From positions 19,813 through 83,812 of the forward strand of contig NZ_LGHS01000062.1 of NCBI RefSeq assembly GCF_001202025.1: a stretch of DNA of 64,000 nt, given 5' to 3'. The notes beneath the pieces are model-generated. The model was not told the origin of the DNA, searched no databases, and worked only from the letters and a program-made list of their open reading frames with translations. The DNA is from Pseudorhodobacter aquimaris (GTDB lineage: Bacteria > Pseudomonadota > Alphaproteobacteria > Rhodobacterales > Rhodobacteraceae). Positions 42,590 to 52,964 of this stretch are shown here, in pieces. A program made the position numbers and the translations under genes. Each line of letters begins with the position of its first letter. The first letter of the stretch is position 1.

Positions 42590-43855
42590 ATGGCGAATAA
42601 TTCGGGCAACGACAGCAAAAACACCCTCTATTGCTCGTTCTGCGGCAAAAGCCAGCACGAGGTGCGCAAGCTTATTGCAGGGCCGACAGTGTTCATATGC
42701 GATGAATGCGTTGAATTGTGCATGGACATCATCCGGGAAGAGACCAAATCGGCAGGGCTGCAATCCACCGAGGGCGTGCCAACACCAAGCGATATCGCCA
42801 AAGTTCTTGACGATTACGTGATTGGTCAGGTGCATGCGAAACGGGTTTTGGCCGTGGCGGTGCACAACCATTACAAGCGTCTGAATCATTCGTCGAAAAG
42901 CGATATTGAGCTGGCAAAATCCAATATCTTGCTGATTGGTCCGACCGGCTGCGGCAAAACCTTGTTGGCCCAGACGTTGGCGCGCATTCTGGATGTGCCT
43001 TTTACCATGGCTGATGCGACCACGCTGACCGAGGCCGGCTATGTCGGTGAGGATGTGGAGAACATCATCCTCAAGCTTTTGCAGGCTTCGGAATATAACG
43101 TGGAACGCGCTCAACGCGGCATTGTCTATATCGATGAGGTCGATAAAATCACCCGTAAATCCGACAACCCTTCGATCACGCGGGATGTCTCGGGGGAGGG
43201 TGTGCAGCAAGCCCTTTTGAAGATCATGGAAGGCACCGTGGCAAGCGTTCCACCACAAGGCGGGCGCAAACATCCGCAGCAGGAATTTTTGCAGGTTGAT
43301 ACCACGAATATTCTCTTTATCTGCGGCGGTGCTTTTGCAGGTCTTGAAAAGATCATTGCACAGCGGGGCAAAGGTTCCGGCATCGGTTTTGGTGCCGAGG
43401 TCAAAGACCCGGACGCACGCGGTGTCGGCGAGATGTTCCAAGAGCTGGAGCCTGAAGACCTGTTGAAATTCGGTTTGATCCCCGAGTTCGTCGGTCGCTT
43501 GCCGGTGATCGCAACATTGACCGATCTGGATGAAGACGCCTTGATCACCATCCTGACCGCGCCGAAAAACGCTTTGGTCAAGCAATACCAGCGCTTGTTT
43601 GATATCGAGGGGGCGCAGCTTACCTTCACGCCGGATGCCCTTACCGCGATTGCAAAGCGTGCGATCAAACGTAAGACAGGGGCGCGTGGTCTGCGCTCGA
43701 TCATGGAAGATATCCTGCTGGACACGATGTTTGACCTGCCCGGTATGGAGGATGTGCAAGAGGTTGTGGTCAATGAAGAGGCGGTTAATTCCGGCGCGCG
43801 GCCATTGCTTGTGCATACCGACCGTAAAAAGAAAGAGCCTGCAAGCGCGGGCTAA
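42590..43855 (+). CDS. clpX: ATP-dependent Clp protease ATP-binding subunit ClpX
   Basis: AAA+ unfoldase of 421 residues. The N-terminal C4 zinc domain ([11 protein letters not shown] and CDECVELC) binds substrates and adaptors. The AAA domain has Walker [11 protein letters not shown], Walker [10 protein letters not shown], the GYVGED pore loop, and RGVGE loop region; the C-terminal domain has [16 protein letters not shown]. It delivers substrates, including ssrA-tagged proteins, to ClpP encoded upstream. A terminator follows 7 nt downstream. Confidence 0.97.
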   Translation: MANNSGNDSKNTLYCSFCGKSQHEVRKLIAGPTVFICDECVELCMDIIREETKSAGLQSTEGVPTPSDIAKVLDDYVIGQVHAKRVLAVAVHNHYKRLNHSSKSDIELAKSNILLIGPTGCGKTLLAQTLARILDVPFTMADATTLTEAGYVGEDVENIILKLLQASEYNVERAQRGIVYIDEVDKITRKSDNPSITRDVSGEGVQQALLKIMEGTVASVPPQGGRKHPQQEFLQVDTTNILFICGGAFAGLEKIIAQRGKGSGIGFGAEVKDPDARGVGEMFQELEPEDLLKFGLIPEFVGRLPVIATLTDLDEDALITILTAPKNALVKQYQRLFDIEGAQLTFTPDALTAIAKRAIKRKTGARGLRSIMEDILLDTMFDLPGMEDVQEVVVNEEAVNSGARPLLVHTDRKKKEPASAG

Positions 43856-43861
43856 GGTGGG

Positions 43862-43887
43862 AAGGGCGGGTCATCCCGCCTTTCTTT
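43862..43887 (+). terminator. clpX terminator
   Basis: AAGGGCGGG (43862-43870) pairs with CCCGCCTTT (43875-43883) over a TCAT loop with one G-T pair, then CTTT. It lies just past the clpX stop. Confidence 0.75.
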
Positions 43888-43967
43888 AGGCCAATGTCGG
43901 GCCGATCAATACTGGACCTTGGACGCGCCTTGCGCCATACCATCCCAAACGAAACCGGAGGCCTTTG

Positions 43968-44342
43968 ATGTATTTCCTCAAGCGATTGCTGACATGGTGG
44001 AACAGCCAGACGATCAATACGCAGGTTTTTACTTGGCGTAAGGGCCAGAAGGTCGGCGAGGATGATCAGGGTAATATCTTTTACCAGACAGCGGACGGAA
44101 AACGTCGCTGGGTGATCTTTAACGGTGAAATGGAGGCATCGCGTGTGTCGGCAGATTGGCATGGCTGGTTGCATTTCACTTGGGATGAGCCGCCAACCAA
44201 AGCGCCTTTGCTGCACAAGGTTTGGCAAAAGCCGCATCTTGAAAACCTTACCGGAACTGATGCCGCCTATGCGCCGACGGGTTCGCTGCGGCGTGCAAAC
44301 CCGGTGGATCGTTCGGATTATGAGGCCTGGCAGCCGGAATAA
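43968..44342 (+). CDS. NADH:ubiquinone oxidoreductase accessory subunit NDUFA12-like
   Basis: A 124-residue homologue of the mitochondrial complex I subunit NDUFA12 (B17.2), found in alphaproteobacteria. Features: the aromatic N-terminus [56 protein letters not shown] and the end PYxxW-like SDYEAWQPE. The ATG at 43968 follows CGGAG; the TTG just before it is not needed. It is physically apart from nuo genes. It probably stabilises complex I. Confidence 0.92.
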   Translation: MYFLKRLLTWWNSQTINTQVFTWRKGQKVGEDDQGNIFYQTADGKRRWVIFNGEMEASRVSADWHGWLHFTWDEPPTKAPLLHKVWQKPHLENLTGTDAAYAPTGSLRRANPVDRSDYEAWQPE

Positions 44343-44345
44343 GGC

Positions 44346-44717
44346 ATGGCATCTTTTATGAACCGCCTTACCTTCGCAGTTCTTGCGGGTTTTTGCGCTA
44401 CTGCCGCCATTGGGCAGACCGCGGTCACAGCCAGGGGCGGGGTCGTCCGTTGGCTTGACAAGGTATCAGGTGAGACCGGGGACCTAGAGTTGTCGCGCGG
44501 TCAATCGGCGCAAAATGGGCGGCTGACGATTCAGCTTGATGAATGTCGCTTTCCGTCCGATGAGGGCCCGAGCGAGGCTTATGCCCATCTAACAATTCTG
44601 GACCGGCTTATGGATGAGCCTGTGTTTTCCGGCTGGATGATCGCCATCAGCCCTGCGCTCTCGGCGATGGACCATTCCCGTTATGATGTTTGGATTTTGC
44701 GCTGCTTGACGGATTAA
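44346..44717 (+). CDS. DUF2155 exported protein
   Basis: A 123-residue protein with a signal peptide (MASFMNRLTFAVLAGFCATAAIG) and the DUF2155 fold: ARGGVVRWLDKVSGETGDLELSRGQ, a single-Cys LDECRFP, PSEAYAHLTILDR, VFSGWMIAISPALSAMDHSRYDVWILRC. Two Cys could form a disulfide in the periplasm. Function unknown, though DUF2155 genes regularly sit next to the NDUFA12-like gene in this class. It starts 3 nt after that gene's stop. Confidence 0.88.
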   Translation: MASFMNRLTFAVLAGFCATAAIGQTAVTARGGVVRWLDKVSGETGDLELSRGQSAQNGRLTIQLDECRFPSDEGPSEAYAHLTILDRLMDEPVFSGWMIAISPALSAMDHSRYDVWILRCLTD

Positions 44718-44878
44718 GCGGCGTGAGTCTTGCGCGCCACAGTCTTGCCCCTATATCTGGCATTGATGCATATCCGCTACCCAAGACCTGCACTCCTGCC
44801 TATAGTCCTATGGATAAGCAGGGGGGCCTACCCCCGCATCTGAGGCAGTAAAATCAAGAAACGAAGGGGGACAGGCCT

Positions 44879-45346
44879 ATGCGCTGCCCATTTTGCGGTA
44901 ATATCGATACGCAGGTCAAAGATAGCCGTCCGGCCGAAGATCACGTGGCAATCCGGCGTCGGCGTTTTTGTCCGGCTTGTGGTGGGCGTTTCACCACATA
45001 CGAGCGGGTGCAACTGCGCGATTTGGTTGTGGTGAAAACCAATGGTAAACGCGAAGATTTCGACCGGACCAAGCTGGAACGCTCTATCCGAATGGCCTTG
45101 CAGAAACGTCCCATTGATCCGGAACGTGTGGATCAGATGATCAGCGGCATTGTGCGCCGGTTGGAAAGCCTTGGAGAGACGGATATTGGCTCCAAGATTA
45201 TCGGTGAGATCGTTATGGAATCCCTCGCCCGGATCGACACGGTGGCCTATGTGCGATTTGCCAGTGTTTACAAGAACTTCCAAGCAGCAGATGACTTTGA
45301 TAAATTTGTTTCGGAGCTGCGTCCTACAGGCAATACCGAAGAATGA
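44879..45346 (+). CDS. nrdR: Transcriptional repressor NrdR
   Basis: ATP/dATP-sensing repressor of ribonucleotide reductase genes. The 155-residue protein has the N-terminal zinc ribbon (CPFCGN and [13 protein letters not shown]) and an ATP-cone (about 49-139: [21 protein letters not shown]). GGGGAC lies upstream of the start. Its stop overlaps the ribD ATG by 4 nt, the widespread nrdR-ribD linkage. No convincing NrdR box was seen upstream. Confidence 0.96.
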   Translation: MRCPFCGNIDTQVKDSRPAEDHVAIRRRRFCPACGGRFTTYERVQLRDLVVVKTNGKREDFDRTKLERSIRMALQKRPIDPERVDQMISGIVRRLESLGETDIGSKIIGEIVMESLARIDTVAYVRFASVYKNFQAADDFDKFVSELRPTGNTEE

Positions 45347-46434
45347 TCGACCAAGACCTTGCCCATATGCGTCATGCGTTGCAGCTCGCGGCGCGTGGCC
45401 TCGGGCGTGTTTGGCCGAACCCTGCCGTGGGGTGTGTGCTGGTCAAACACGGGCGTGTTGTGGGGCGTGGCTGGACGCAACCGGGCGGTCGCCCCCATGC
45501 CGAACGTCGCGCGCTCGATCAGGCAGGTGAGGCCGCGCGGGGGGCCACAGCCTATGTCACGCTGGAACCTTGTGCCCATCACGGGCAGACACCGCCCTGT
45601 GCCGAGGGGCTTGTGGCCGCCGGGGTTTCGCGCGTTGTCAGCGCATTGGAAGACCCCGACGACCGCGTCGCGGGGCAGGGTCATGCCATTTTGCGCGCGG
45701 CATCCATTAAGGTTGAGGTTGGCCTCCTTGCAAAAGAGGCGCGCGCCCTGAACCATGGGTTTCTTAAACGGATCACCCTGGGCCTGCCGATGGTAACGCT
45801 TAAACTTGCCACCACATTAGACGGGCGCATCGCCACGGCCACAGGCGAAAGCCGCTGGATCACGGGGCCTGAATCCCGCCGTGCGGTGCATATGCAGCGG
45901 ATGACGCATGATGCGGTAATGGTTGGTTCGGGCACGGCGCTGGCCGATGATCCCGATCTGAGGGTGCGCGATTTGGGTGCCGCGCATCAGCCGGTGCGGG
46001 TGTTGGTCGACAGCGGTTTGCGCCATGCGCCAAATTCACGCTTGGGCGCGACGGCGCGGGTGCATCCTGTGTGGATCTTGCACGGCGCGTGTGTGGATAG
46101 CGTGGGCTGGCGGGCTGCGGGTGCGCGTCTGCTGGAATGTCCGATGGATGCCGGGGCGTTGGACCTGCGCGCGGGGCTTAGCCAATTGGCAGAGCAGGGT
46201 ATCACGCGGGTGTTTTGCGAAGGGGGGGCTGGCCTTGCCGCGGCCCTTATCCGCGCGGGGCTGGTGGATGATCTGCTGATCTTTTCTGCTGGCGCTCTGA
46301 TCGGAGATGAGGGGCAGGCGGCCCTTGGCCCGCTGGCGCTTGGTGTCTTGGCCGATGCGCCGCGGCTTTCGCTGGTGTCGCAGTCACCCGTGGGCGGTGA
46401 TGTGATGTCGCATTGGCGCTTTGCGAAGGCATGA
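45343..46434 (+). CDS. ribD: Bifunctional diaminohydroxyphosphoribosylaminopyrimidine deaminase/reductase
   Basis: Second and third steps of riboflavin synthesis. The 363-residue protein joins an N-terminal deaminase (about 1-145, zinc motifs [11 protein letters not shown] and [11 protein letters not shown]) to a C-terminal NADPH reductase (about 146-360, [36 protein letters not shown]). Both domains look intact. Translationally coupled to nrdR. ribE and other rib genes do not follow here. Confidence 0.95.
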   Translation: MIDQDLAHMRHALQLAARGLGRVWPNPAVGCVLVKHGRVVGRGWTQPGGRPHAERRALDQAGEAARGATAYVTLEPCAHHGQTPPCAEGLVAAGVSRVVSALEDPDDRVAGQGHAILRAASIKVEVGLLAKEARALNHGFLKRITLGLPMVTLKLATTLDGRIATATGESRWITGPESRRAVHMQRMTHDAVMVGSGTALADDPDLRVRDLGAAHQPVRVLVDSGLRHAPNSRLGATARVHPVWILHGACVDSVGWRAAGARLLECPMDAGALDLRAGLSQLAEQGITRVFCEGGAGLAAALIRAGLVDDLLIFSAGALIGDEGQAALGPLALGVLADAPRLSLVSQSPVGGDVMSHWRFAKA

Positions 46435-46498
46435 TGGGCCTTGCACAGGGCCTCTGCTTTGGGCAGGTATGGGGCATACCCTTGAAGAGGAGCGCAAA

Positions 46499-46819
46499 AT
46501 GAGCCACGATTACAAAGCCCAACAGGACGAAACCTTTGAGACCTTTGTCGAAATTGGCAAGATTGACAGCCTGCCCAAACGTGCTGTCGTGAACTTCCTG
46601 TTTCTGGCCGAGGATCTGGATGCGCCGTTTTCCGTGGCGGCCAAGGCGCTGACAGCTGCGGGCTTTGTGACTTTGATTGACGATGACGGCGAAACCCTTG
46701 AGGCGCGCAGCGCTGAGATGGAGATTTCCGCCCCGGCAATCTGGGCCGAAGAAAAGCGCGCCACCGAGATTGCGCTGAAATTCGGTTTTGATCCCGATGG
46801 CTGGGAATTGGTGGAGTAG
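46499..46819 (+). CDS. RraB-like ribonuclease E inhibitor family protein
   Basis: A 106-residue acidic protein starting MSHDYKAQQDETFETFVEIG with the RraB/DUF695-type ferredoxin-like fold pattern (AVVNFLFLAEDLDAPFSVAAKALTAAG, then WAEEKRATEIALKFGFDPDGWELVE as landmark segments). By family RraB binds RNase E and alters mRNA decay; the assignment is by fold similarity and moderate. AAGAGGAG lies upstream of the ATG at 46499; the frame runs on 5' without likely coding. Follows ribD by 64 nt. Confidence 0.75.
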   Translation: MSHDYKAQQDETFETFVEIGKIDSLPKRAVVNFLFLAEDLDAPFSVAAKALTAAGFVTLIDDDGETLEARSAEMEISAPAIWAEEKRATEIALKFGFDPDGWELVE

Positions 46820-47283
46820 GGCCGTTTGCCGGGCTTGGCCCTATGCCCTGTGATCACGGCCGCGCCGAATGATATAAATCCTTCAAGTTTCTGGTGCGTC
46901 GACCCAATAGGGGGGGCGGGAAAAGGACTGGCTCCCGCAAGTGCAGATTGTGCGATGACCAAGCAAGAGGGTTGGAGCGTCAAGCAGACGATCAGTTATC
47001 GCGGATAACGACGAGAAGCCGTCTTGTCGATCTTCAATGTGGTGTCTTTCGCGCCATCGCGACGGTTTGGGTGCTGTCCTATCTACGCAATGACTGCGCG
47101 AGAATGGGGTGGCGCGGGCCACTTCATTGCGCACTCGTTTTTTTTGTTGGGGGCATTTACGTAGTGTCATTTCGTAAGATGCGAACCAGAAGCAGGTTTG
47201 CGCCCGCCTCGCCAATACGCCGACAACAACGGTCGTACTCGTGACTGTTGCCCGATATCTTTGGGTTTTCAAAACCTATATAA
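46820..47283. other. Gene-free intergenic stretch
   Basis: 464 nt with no recognised gene. Open frames on both strands (46894-47244 plus, 46883-47272 minus) have Arg/Cys-rich, unstructured translations and no good ribosome sites. A GTTTTTTTTGTTGGGG-like T-run occurs at about 47139. I see no RNA gene. Confidence 0.4.
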
Positions 47284-47310
47284 TCCCGCCAGGATATTTT
47301 CCTGACGGGA
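47284..47310 (-). terminator. Hairpin downstream of ilvC
   Basis: TCCCGCCAGG (47284-47293) faces CCTGACGGGA (47301-47310) with one mismatch and a 7-nt loop, 31 nt past the ilvC stop on the minus strand. TTATATAGG follows on that strand. Likely an ilvC terminator. Confidence 0.6.
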
Positions 47311-47341
47311 TCCGCATCATTTAACGCAAAAGGCCGATCGA

Positions 47342-48460
<1,119 letters not shown>

Positions 48461-48504
48461 TTATGCAAAAGATCATGCGTAATAATGCCAATTATGGAAT
48501 AATC

Positions 48505-48963
48505 ATGCAGATAGACGATACCGACCGCCGTATCTTGCGACATCTGCTGGCCGATGCCGCCTTGCCCAATGCGCAAATCGCCGAGCGGGCGGGCGTAACA
48601 GCGGCAACATGTTGGCGGCGGTTGGAGCGGATGCAGGCCGCAGGGCTTATCGCGGCCCCTTCGGCGGTTATCAACTGGCGGGCCTTGGGTTATGAGGTGG
48701 AGGTGTCCTTGCGCTTCAACCTTGATAAAACCGAGCCGCGTGCCTTTGACGAGTTTCTGGCCGCAGCCCGTGAAGTGCCGGAGGTCATTGGGATTGAAAC
48801 CTTTTTGGGACGTGTCGATGTGCGGCTTAATGTGATCGCCCGTGACATGGCGCAATATCAAGAGATTTACCGCAGCCGCATCCTGACCCTGCCGCATATC
48901 GCCGATATTGAGGCGCTGATGCTGATAGCCACCATCAAAAACGAAAGCGCGCTGCCGCTATGA
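48505..48963 (+). CDS. Lrp/AsnC-family regulator (first of a pair)
   Basis: A 152-residue regulator: winged helix-turn-helix (MQIDDTDRRILRHLLADAALPN, AERAGVTAATCWRRLERMQAAGLI) and a C-terminal RAM ligand/oligomerisation domain (EVIGIETFLGRVDVRLNVIARDMAQYQ as landmark). The ATG at 48505 is used because it gives the normal family start; an in-frame ATG at 48463 would add 14 residues. Its stop overlaps the next Lrp gene by 4 nt. Divergent from ilvC. Confidence 0.9.
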   Translation: MQIDDTDRRILRHLLADAALPNAQIAERAGVTAATCWRRLERMQAAGLIAAPSAVINWRALGYEVEVSLRFNLDKTEPRAFDEFLAAAREVPEVIGIETFLGRVDVRLNVIARDMAQYQEIYRSRILTLPHIADIEALMLIATIKNESALPL

Positions 48964-49418
48964 TTGACCTCGACGATATTGACCGCGCGCTTTTGCGCAG
49001 CCTGTCGCGCGATGCAACCACCAGCGCCGGCGAGCTTGGCCGCCGTCTGGGCCTGAGCCAGCCCGCGGCATGGCGGCGGATCAAACGGCTGGAGGAGGCG
49101 GGGATCATCGCGGGCAGGCGGGTTGAGGTGGACCGGCCGGCGCTTGGTTTTGGCGTGACGGTATTTTTGGGGGTCAAGCTGGCAACCAAGGGCCGCATCT
49201 CGCTTGAGGATTTTGAACGCGCGGTTGCGGCTATCCCCGAGGTGCAGGTGGTGCAGCATGTTCTGGGGCTGTTTGACTACCGTCTGAGGGTCGTCGCCCG
49301 CGACATCGCTGATTTTGAACGTGTCTTGCGGCGGCGGATCATGATTTTGCCGGGCGTGGGGCAGGTAGAGGCAAACGTGCTTTTGACCGAAGAGGCGCGG
49401 CCGGGCCCGCTTGGCTAG
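48960..49418 (+). CDS. Lrp/AsnC-family regulator (second of a pair)
   Basis: A 152-residue paralogue of the preceding gene with the same layout (MIDLDDIDRALLRSLSRDATTSAG; LSQPAAWRRIKRLEEAGIIAGRR; RAM domain from about residue 65). Overlap ATGA with the first copy means both are made together, so they may form hetero-oligomers (inference). The class V aminotransferase gene follows 97 nt downstream and is a plausible further target. Confidence 0.92.
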   Translation: MIDLDDIDRALLRSLSRDATTSAGELGRRLGLSQPAAWRRIKRLEEAGIIAGRRVEVDRPALGFGVTVFLGVKLATKGRISLEDFERAVAAIPEVQVVQHVLGLFDYRLRVVARDIADFERVLRRRIMILPGVGQVEANVLLTEEARPGPLG

Positions 49419-49514
49419 GGTGCGGCATCCCAAAAGGAAGACAGGGTGCAGGATTTCTCTGGAAACTTGGCTTGCTGCAAGGCTATCAATGGGAAAACGG
49501 GTAAGGAGAAAACC

Positions 49515-50642
49515 ATGACGTTGCCACATCAGACAGTAGATCCGCAGGGTCTGGAAGAGTTTTCGGTGGTGTTCACCGATCGCTCATTGAATCATATGTC
49601 GACCAAATTTCAAGGGGTTATGCGCGATATCTCGGAGCTTTTGCGCGAGGTGTATAACGCCCAAGCGGTGGCCATAGTTCCGGGTGGCGGATCTTACGCG
49701 ATGGAGGCGGTTGCCCGTCAGTTCGGGCGCGGCGCACGGGTGATGGTGGTGCGCAACGGTTGGTTCTCCTATCGCTGGAGCCAGATCTTCGAGGCCGGCG
49801 GTTTTGCCTCTGAGGTCGATGTGGTGATGGCACGCCAAACCGGCAATGACACACGCGCGCCCTATGCGCCGCCGCCGATTGCCGATGTTGTGGCCCGCAT
49901 CCGGGAGGGCAAGCCCGATGTCGTTTTCGCGCCGCATGTGGAAACCAGTGCGGGGCTCATCCTGCCCGATGACTACATCACGCAAATGGCCGCGGCCGCG
50001 CATGAGGTCGGCGCGCTGATGGTGCTCGATTGCATTGCCAGCGGTTGTATCTGGGTGGATATGGCGGCCACGGGCGTGGATGTGCTGATTTCGGCGCCGC
50101 AAAAGGGCTGGTCGGCCAGCCCGTCTGCCGGCCTGGTGATGATGTCAGCGGCCGCCGAGGCACGTCTGGCCGAGAGCACTTCGGATAGTTTTGCGCTGGA
50201 CCTTAAGAAATGGCGCAGCATCATGGCGGCCTATGAAGGTGGCGGCCACGCCTATCACGCCACCATGCCTACGGATGCGCTGGTCGGTTTTCTGGCCGCG
50301 ATGCGCGAAACCGAAGCCATGGGCTTTGCCGCCGCCAAAGCCGCGCAATGGGAGCTGGGCAATGCCGTGCGGGCGATGTTTGCCGCCAAAGGCGTGGCCT
50401 CGGTCGCGGCTGACGGTTTTGCGGCACCGGGTGTTGTTGTGTGTTATACCGATGATCCGGGGGTGCAGAACGGCTCTAAGTTCCGCGACGAAGGCTTGCA
50501 GATCGCTGCGGGTGTGCCGTTGCAAGTGGGAGAGGGGGATGCCTTTACAACATTCCGTATCGGTTTGTTCGGGCTGGATAAATTGGCCGATGTTCCGGCC
50601 ACAGTTTCGCGGTTGCAGCGCGCGGTTGACGCGGTTTTCTGA
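49515..50642 (+). CDS. Class V aminotransferase, alanine/serine-glyoxylate type
   Basis: A 375-residue fold-type I PLP enzyme. It has VPGGGSYAMEAVARQF, VFAPHVETSAGLILP, LDCIASGCIWVDM and the Schiff-base Lys197 in SAPQKGWSASPSAGLV. It resembles alanine-glyoxylate or serine-pyruvate transaminases; the exact amino donor is unclear. AAGGAG precedes the ATG at 49515; the frame extends 5' to 49446 without similarity. Placement after two Lrp regulators suggests amino-acid-responsive control. Confidence 0.87.
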   Translation: MTLPHQTVDPQGLEEFSVVFTDRSLNHMSTKFQGVMRDISELLREVYNAQAVAIVPGGGSYAMEAVARQFGRGARVMVVRNGWFSYRWSQIFEAGGFASEVDVVMARQTGNDTRAPYAPPPIADVVARIREGKPDVVFAPHVETSAGLILPDDYITQMAAAAHEVGALMVLDCIASGCIWVDMAATGVDVLISAPQKGWSASPSAGLVMMSAAAEARLAESTSDSFALDLKKWRSIMAAYEGGGHAYHATMPTDALVGFLAAMRETEAMGFAAAKAAQWELGNAVRAMFAAKGVASVAADGFAAPGVVVCYTDDPGVQNGSKFRDEGLQIAAGVPLQVGEGDAFTTFRIGLFGLDKLADVPATVSRLQRAVDAVF

Positions 50643-50682
50643 ACCCTTGTGTACTGAACCCTTGTGGACTGAACCTTTGAGA
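50639..50682 (+). repeat. Three tandem imperfect 15-bp repeats after the aminotransferase gene
   Basis: CTGAACCCTTGTGTA, CTGAACCCTTGTGGA and CTGAACCTTTGAGA follow one another from the stop codon onward. The first unit includes the TGA stop. They abut a strong hairpin and probably arose by replication slippage. Confidence 0.7.
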
Positions 50683-50705
50683 CTGGGCCTATCGCAGGCC
50701 CAGTC
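50681..50705. terminator. Hairpin between convergent aminotransferase and UbiH-like genes
   Basis: GACTGGGCCT (50681-50690) pairs perfectly with AGGCCCAGTC (50696-50705) over a 5-nt loop. It overlaps the last codons of the UbiH-like gene. No T-tract on either side, so termination is inferred from position. Confidence 0.5.
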
Positions 50706-51888
50706 CCGCTTTCATCATGGCTTTGCGCAAGGGCGCGAATGAATAGAGCGCCCCAAGCGCATGCGCCCGCATATCGCGCAGGATCGGCGCGCCTACCATA
50801 GAGGCACGGTTCAGTGTATCTATCCCCGCGACCCGGGTTTGAATGTCGCCGTGGCGGGATTTGTGGTACTGCTCCAGCATTTGCTCTGATCCCAGATCTG
50901 AAGGCGCGACCATGGCCAGTTCGCGCAAGCTGGCAAGGTCGGCAAGGCTCATGTTCAAGCCCTGCGCGCCGATTGGCGGGACAACATGCGCGGCCTCTGC
51001 CATCAACGCGGTGCGCTGGCCGGACATACGCGCGGCGATCTGGCTGATGATGGGCCAAATGGTCAGCTGGCTGTTGCGTTTCATCGGGCCAAGGACATGG
51101 CAGGCGCGCTGTGACATCTCGGCTTCAAATTCCTGAACGGGAAGGGCGGCAAGACGCGCCACTTCGGCGCCCCCCTCCATCCAGATCACCGCCGAGGATG
51201 GCAGCCCCTCTTGATCGGGCAGTGGCACCATCGTGAAAGGCCCGCCAGAGCGGTGCACCTCGGTTGAAACATCCTGATGCGGGATCGGATGGGTGGTGGT
51301 AAAGGCCAGCGCCTTTTGCCCGTAGCGCATGGTTTTGACAGGAATTTCAAGGGCCTGACGTGTCGCAGAGTTGCGGCCATCGGCTCCGATCATCAACCTT
51401 GCCCGCCACTTTGATCCATCCGACAGGGCAACCAACGCCTCTGTCTGCCGTGTTATCAGCTGGGTCGTGGCGACACCGGGCAAGAAGGTCACATCGGGAA
51501 GATCGACAATATGGGCCATCATCTCACGGCGTAACAACCAGTTGGGCAGGTTATAGCCAAAGGGGTTTTCCGACAGGTCAGAAGCATCGAATTCACGCGA
51601 CTGGCGCACCTCGCCCGCGGCCCCGCCTGCATCGATAATGCGCATGATCTGCAAGGCGGCGGAATAGGGCGAAAGGCGATCCCAAAGGCCGATTTCCTGA
51701 AAAAGCTCTATCGATGGCATCAAGAATGCGGTGCTGCGCATATCGGCGCCTGTGGCCTCACGCAGGGTGACGGGCGGGCTTGGATCGACGCAAAGCACCG
51801 AAAAACCGGCCTGACCAAAGGCAATTGCAGCCGCAAGCCCCGCAACGCCGCCGCCAGAGATTAGAATGTCAATGTTTTGTCGGGTCAT
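50689..51888 (-). CDS. UbiH/UbiF/Coq6-family FAD monooxygenase
   Basis: A 399-residue flavoprotein hydroxylase, probably in ubiquinone synthesis. It has the FAD-binding ILISGGGVAGLAAAIAFGQAG, the DG motif in RLMIGADGRNSATRQ, and the GD-like segment near AEAAHVVPPIGAQGLNMSL, with a normal GD replaced by AEAAH. The regiospecificity (C5, C6 or C1) cannot be told. The ATG at 51886-51888 gives MTRQNID; upstream in-frame sequence is not conserved. A 58-residue membrane protein gene lies just upstream in the same direction. Confidence 0.88.
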   Translation of the reverse strand: MTRQNIDILISGGGVAGLAAAIAFGQAGFSVLCVDPSPPVTLREATGADMRSTAFLMPSIELFQEIGLWDRLSPYSAALQIMRIIDAGGAAGEVRQSREFDASDLSENPFGYNLPNWLLRREMMAHIVDLPDVTFLPGVATTQLITRQTEALVALSDGSKWRARLMIGADGRNSATRQALEIPVKTMRYGQKALAFTTTHPIPHQDVSTEVHRSGGPFTMVPLPDQEGLPSSAVIWMEGGAEVARLAALPVQEFEAEMSQRACHVLGPMKRNSQLTIWPIISQIAARMSGQRTALMAEAAHVVPPIGAQGLNMSLADLASLRELAMVAPSDLGSEQMLEQYHKSRHGDIQTRVAGIDTLNRASMVGAPILRDMRAHALGALYSFAPLRKAMMKAGLGLR

Positions 51889-51952
51889 CGATGCCTCCCT
51901 TGTCATATAGATAGGGTATTTAGACGCCAAGGTCCAAGAGACAAAATCTGCC

Positions 51953-52129
51953 CTACGCCCTTGTGACGGCAAGCAGCAGGGCAAAGACCACCGGCACCAG
52001 CAAAAGTGCGGCCATGGCCAGCGCCACCGGCCCCCAGATCACGACTGCCCCGGCCGTAAGAACTGAGAATAAGGCGATGGAAATAAAGATGTTTCGCGCA
52101 GATGCCGCGCTTTCGGTTTGTTGGGTCAT
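51953..52129 (-). CDS. 58-residue two-helix membrane protein
   Basis: ATG at 52127-52129 to TAG at 51953-51955. The product starts MTQQTESAASARNIFISIAL and is almost entirely two hydrophobic helices (about 13-33 and 35-55) with a polar N-terminus. AGGAGGAACACG, a strong Shine-Dalgarno, lies just upstream on the minus strand. It has no family I recognise. Placed between the nucleotidase and UbiH-like genes, all on the minus strand. Confidence 0.75.
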   Translation of the reverse strand: MTQQTESAASARNIFISIALFSVLTAGAVVIWGPVALAMAALLLVPVVFALLLAVTRA

Positions 52130-52200
52130 CGTGTTCCTCCTGTTCGCGCGGTCACCTTACGTATCTTGCTGGCGGGGGCTAGGTGGCGGCTTGCCGCAGG

Positions 52201-52848
52201 TCAGCCGATCAGCCGCGCCAGAAAATCGGTCAGATCTGTGGTGTGATGGTGTATATGCTTAGCGGGCGCGGCCTTTGGTGCGACATGCACGGTACGCATT
52301 CCCATTGCATGGGGGGCGGTCAGATTGCGACTGTCATCCTCGAACATCGCGCCGATGCTCGGGTCTAGTTGATCGGTGGCAAAGATTGTCTCAAAGGCAG
52401 CAGTTTCCGGTTTTGGGCGAAAATTGGCATTCTCCACACCGTAAACCGCATCGAACAGATTTGATAGGCCACGCGCCGCCAGGACCCGTTCGGCATAGGG
52501 GGCGGAGCCATTGGTGTAGACAATACGCCGACCGGGAAGCGCGCGGATATAGGTGGCAAGTACCAAATCCTGTTGCAGGTGATCGAGTGAAATATCATGC
52601 ACATCAAGCAGATATGGCGTTGGGTCAACCCCATGCTCTTGCATCAAGCCAGCCAGGGTGGTGCCGTATCGGGACCAATAATCGCGCCGCAGATGGTCGG
52701 CTTTTGGTCGATCCACCTTCAGGGTTTCCATGACCCAATTGGTCATCCGCAGCTCGATCTGATCAAACAGTCGGGCTGATGGCGGATAAAGCGTGTTGTC
52801 GAGGTCAAAGACCCAGGCGCGGACATGCGCAAAATCTGTTCTAGGCAT
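52201..52848 (-). CDS. HAD-family pyrimidine 5'-nucleotidase
   Basis: A 215-residue HAD hydrolase of the SDT1/YjjG-like pyrimidine nucleotidase group. Motif I is FDLDNTLYP (nucleophile Asp15), motif II IVYTNGSAPYAERVL, motif III Lys in FRPKPETAAF, motif IV FEDDSRNL. It dephosphorylates pyrimidine or similar monophosphates. Full length. The minus-strand direction is shared with the small membrane protein downstream. Confidence 0.9.
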   Translation of the reverse strand: MPRTDFAHVRAWVFDLDNTLYPPSARLFDQIELRMTNWVMETLKVDRPKADHLRRDYWSRYGTTLAGLMQEHGVDPTPYLLDVHDISLDHLQQDLVLATYIRALPGRRIVYTNGSAPYAERVLAARGLSNLFDAVYGVENANFRPKPETAAFETIFATDQLDPSIGAMFEDDSRNLTAPHAMGMRTVHVAPKAAPAKHIHHHTTDLTDFLARLIG

Positions 52849-52964
52849 TCTGTCAGGCTAAGCTGCCCAGAAGCGCTTTGCAATCTGTTCCAGCGGGCGA
52901 TTGCGGTTGACTGTGGCCCGCCCCCCGTTACCTTGCACCTATTGAAAATCCGAAAGGTTACCCG

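Noticed and set aside
46883..47272. 129-residue minus-strand frame between the RraB-like gene and ilvC
   Set aside because: No ribosome site, Arg/Cys-rich unstructured translation, and no family resemblance.
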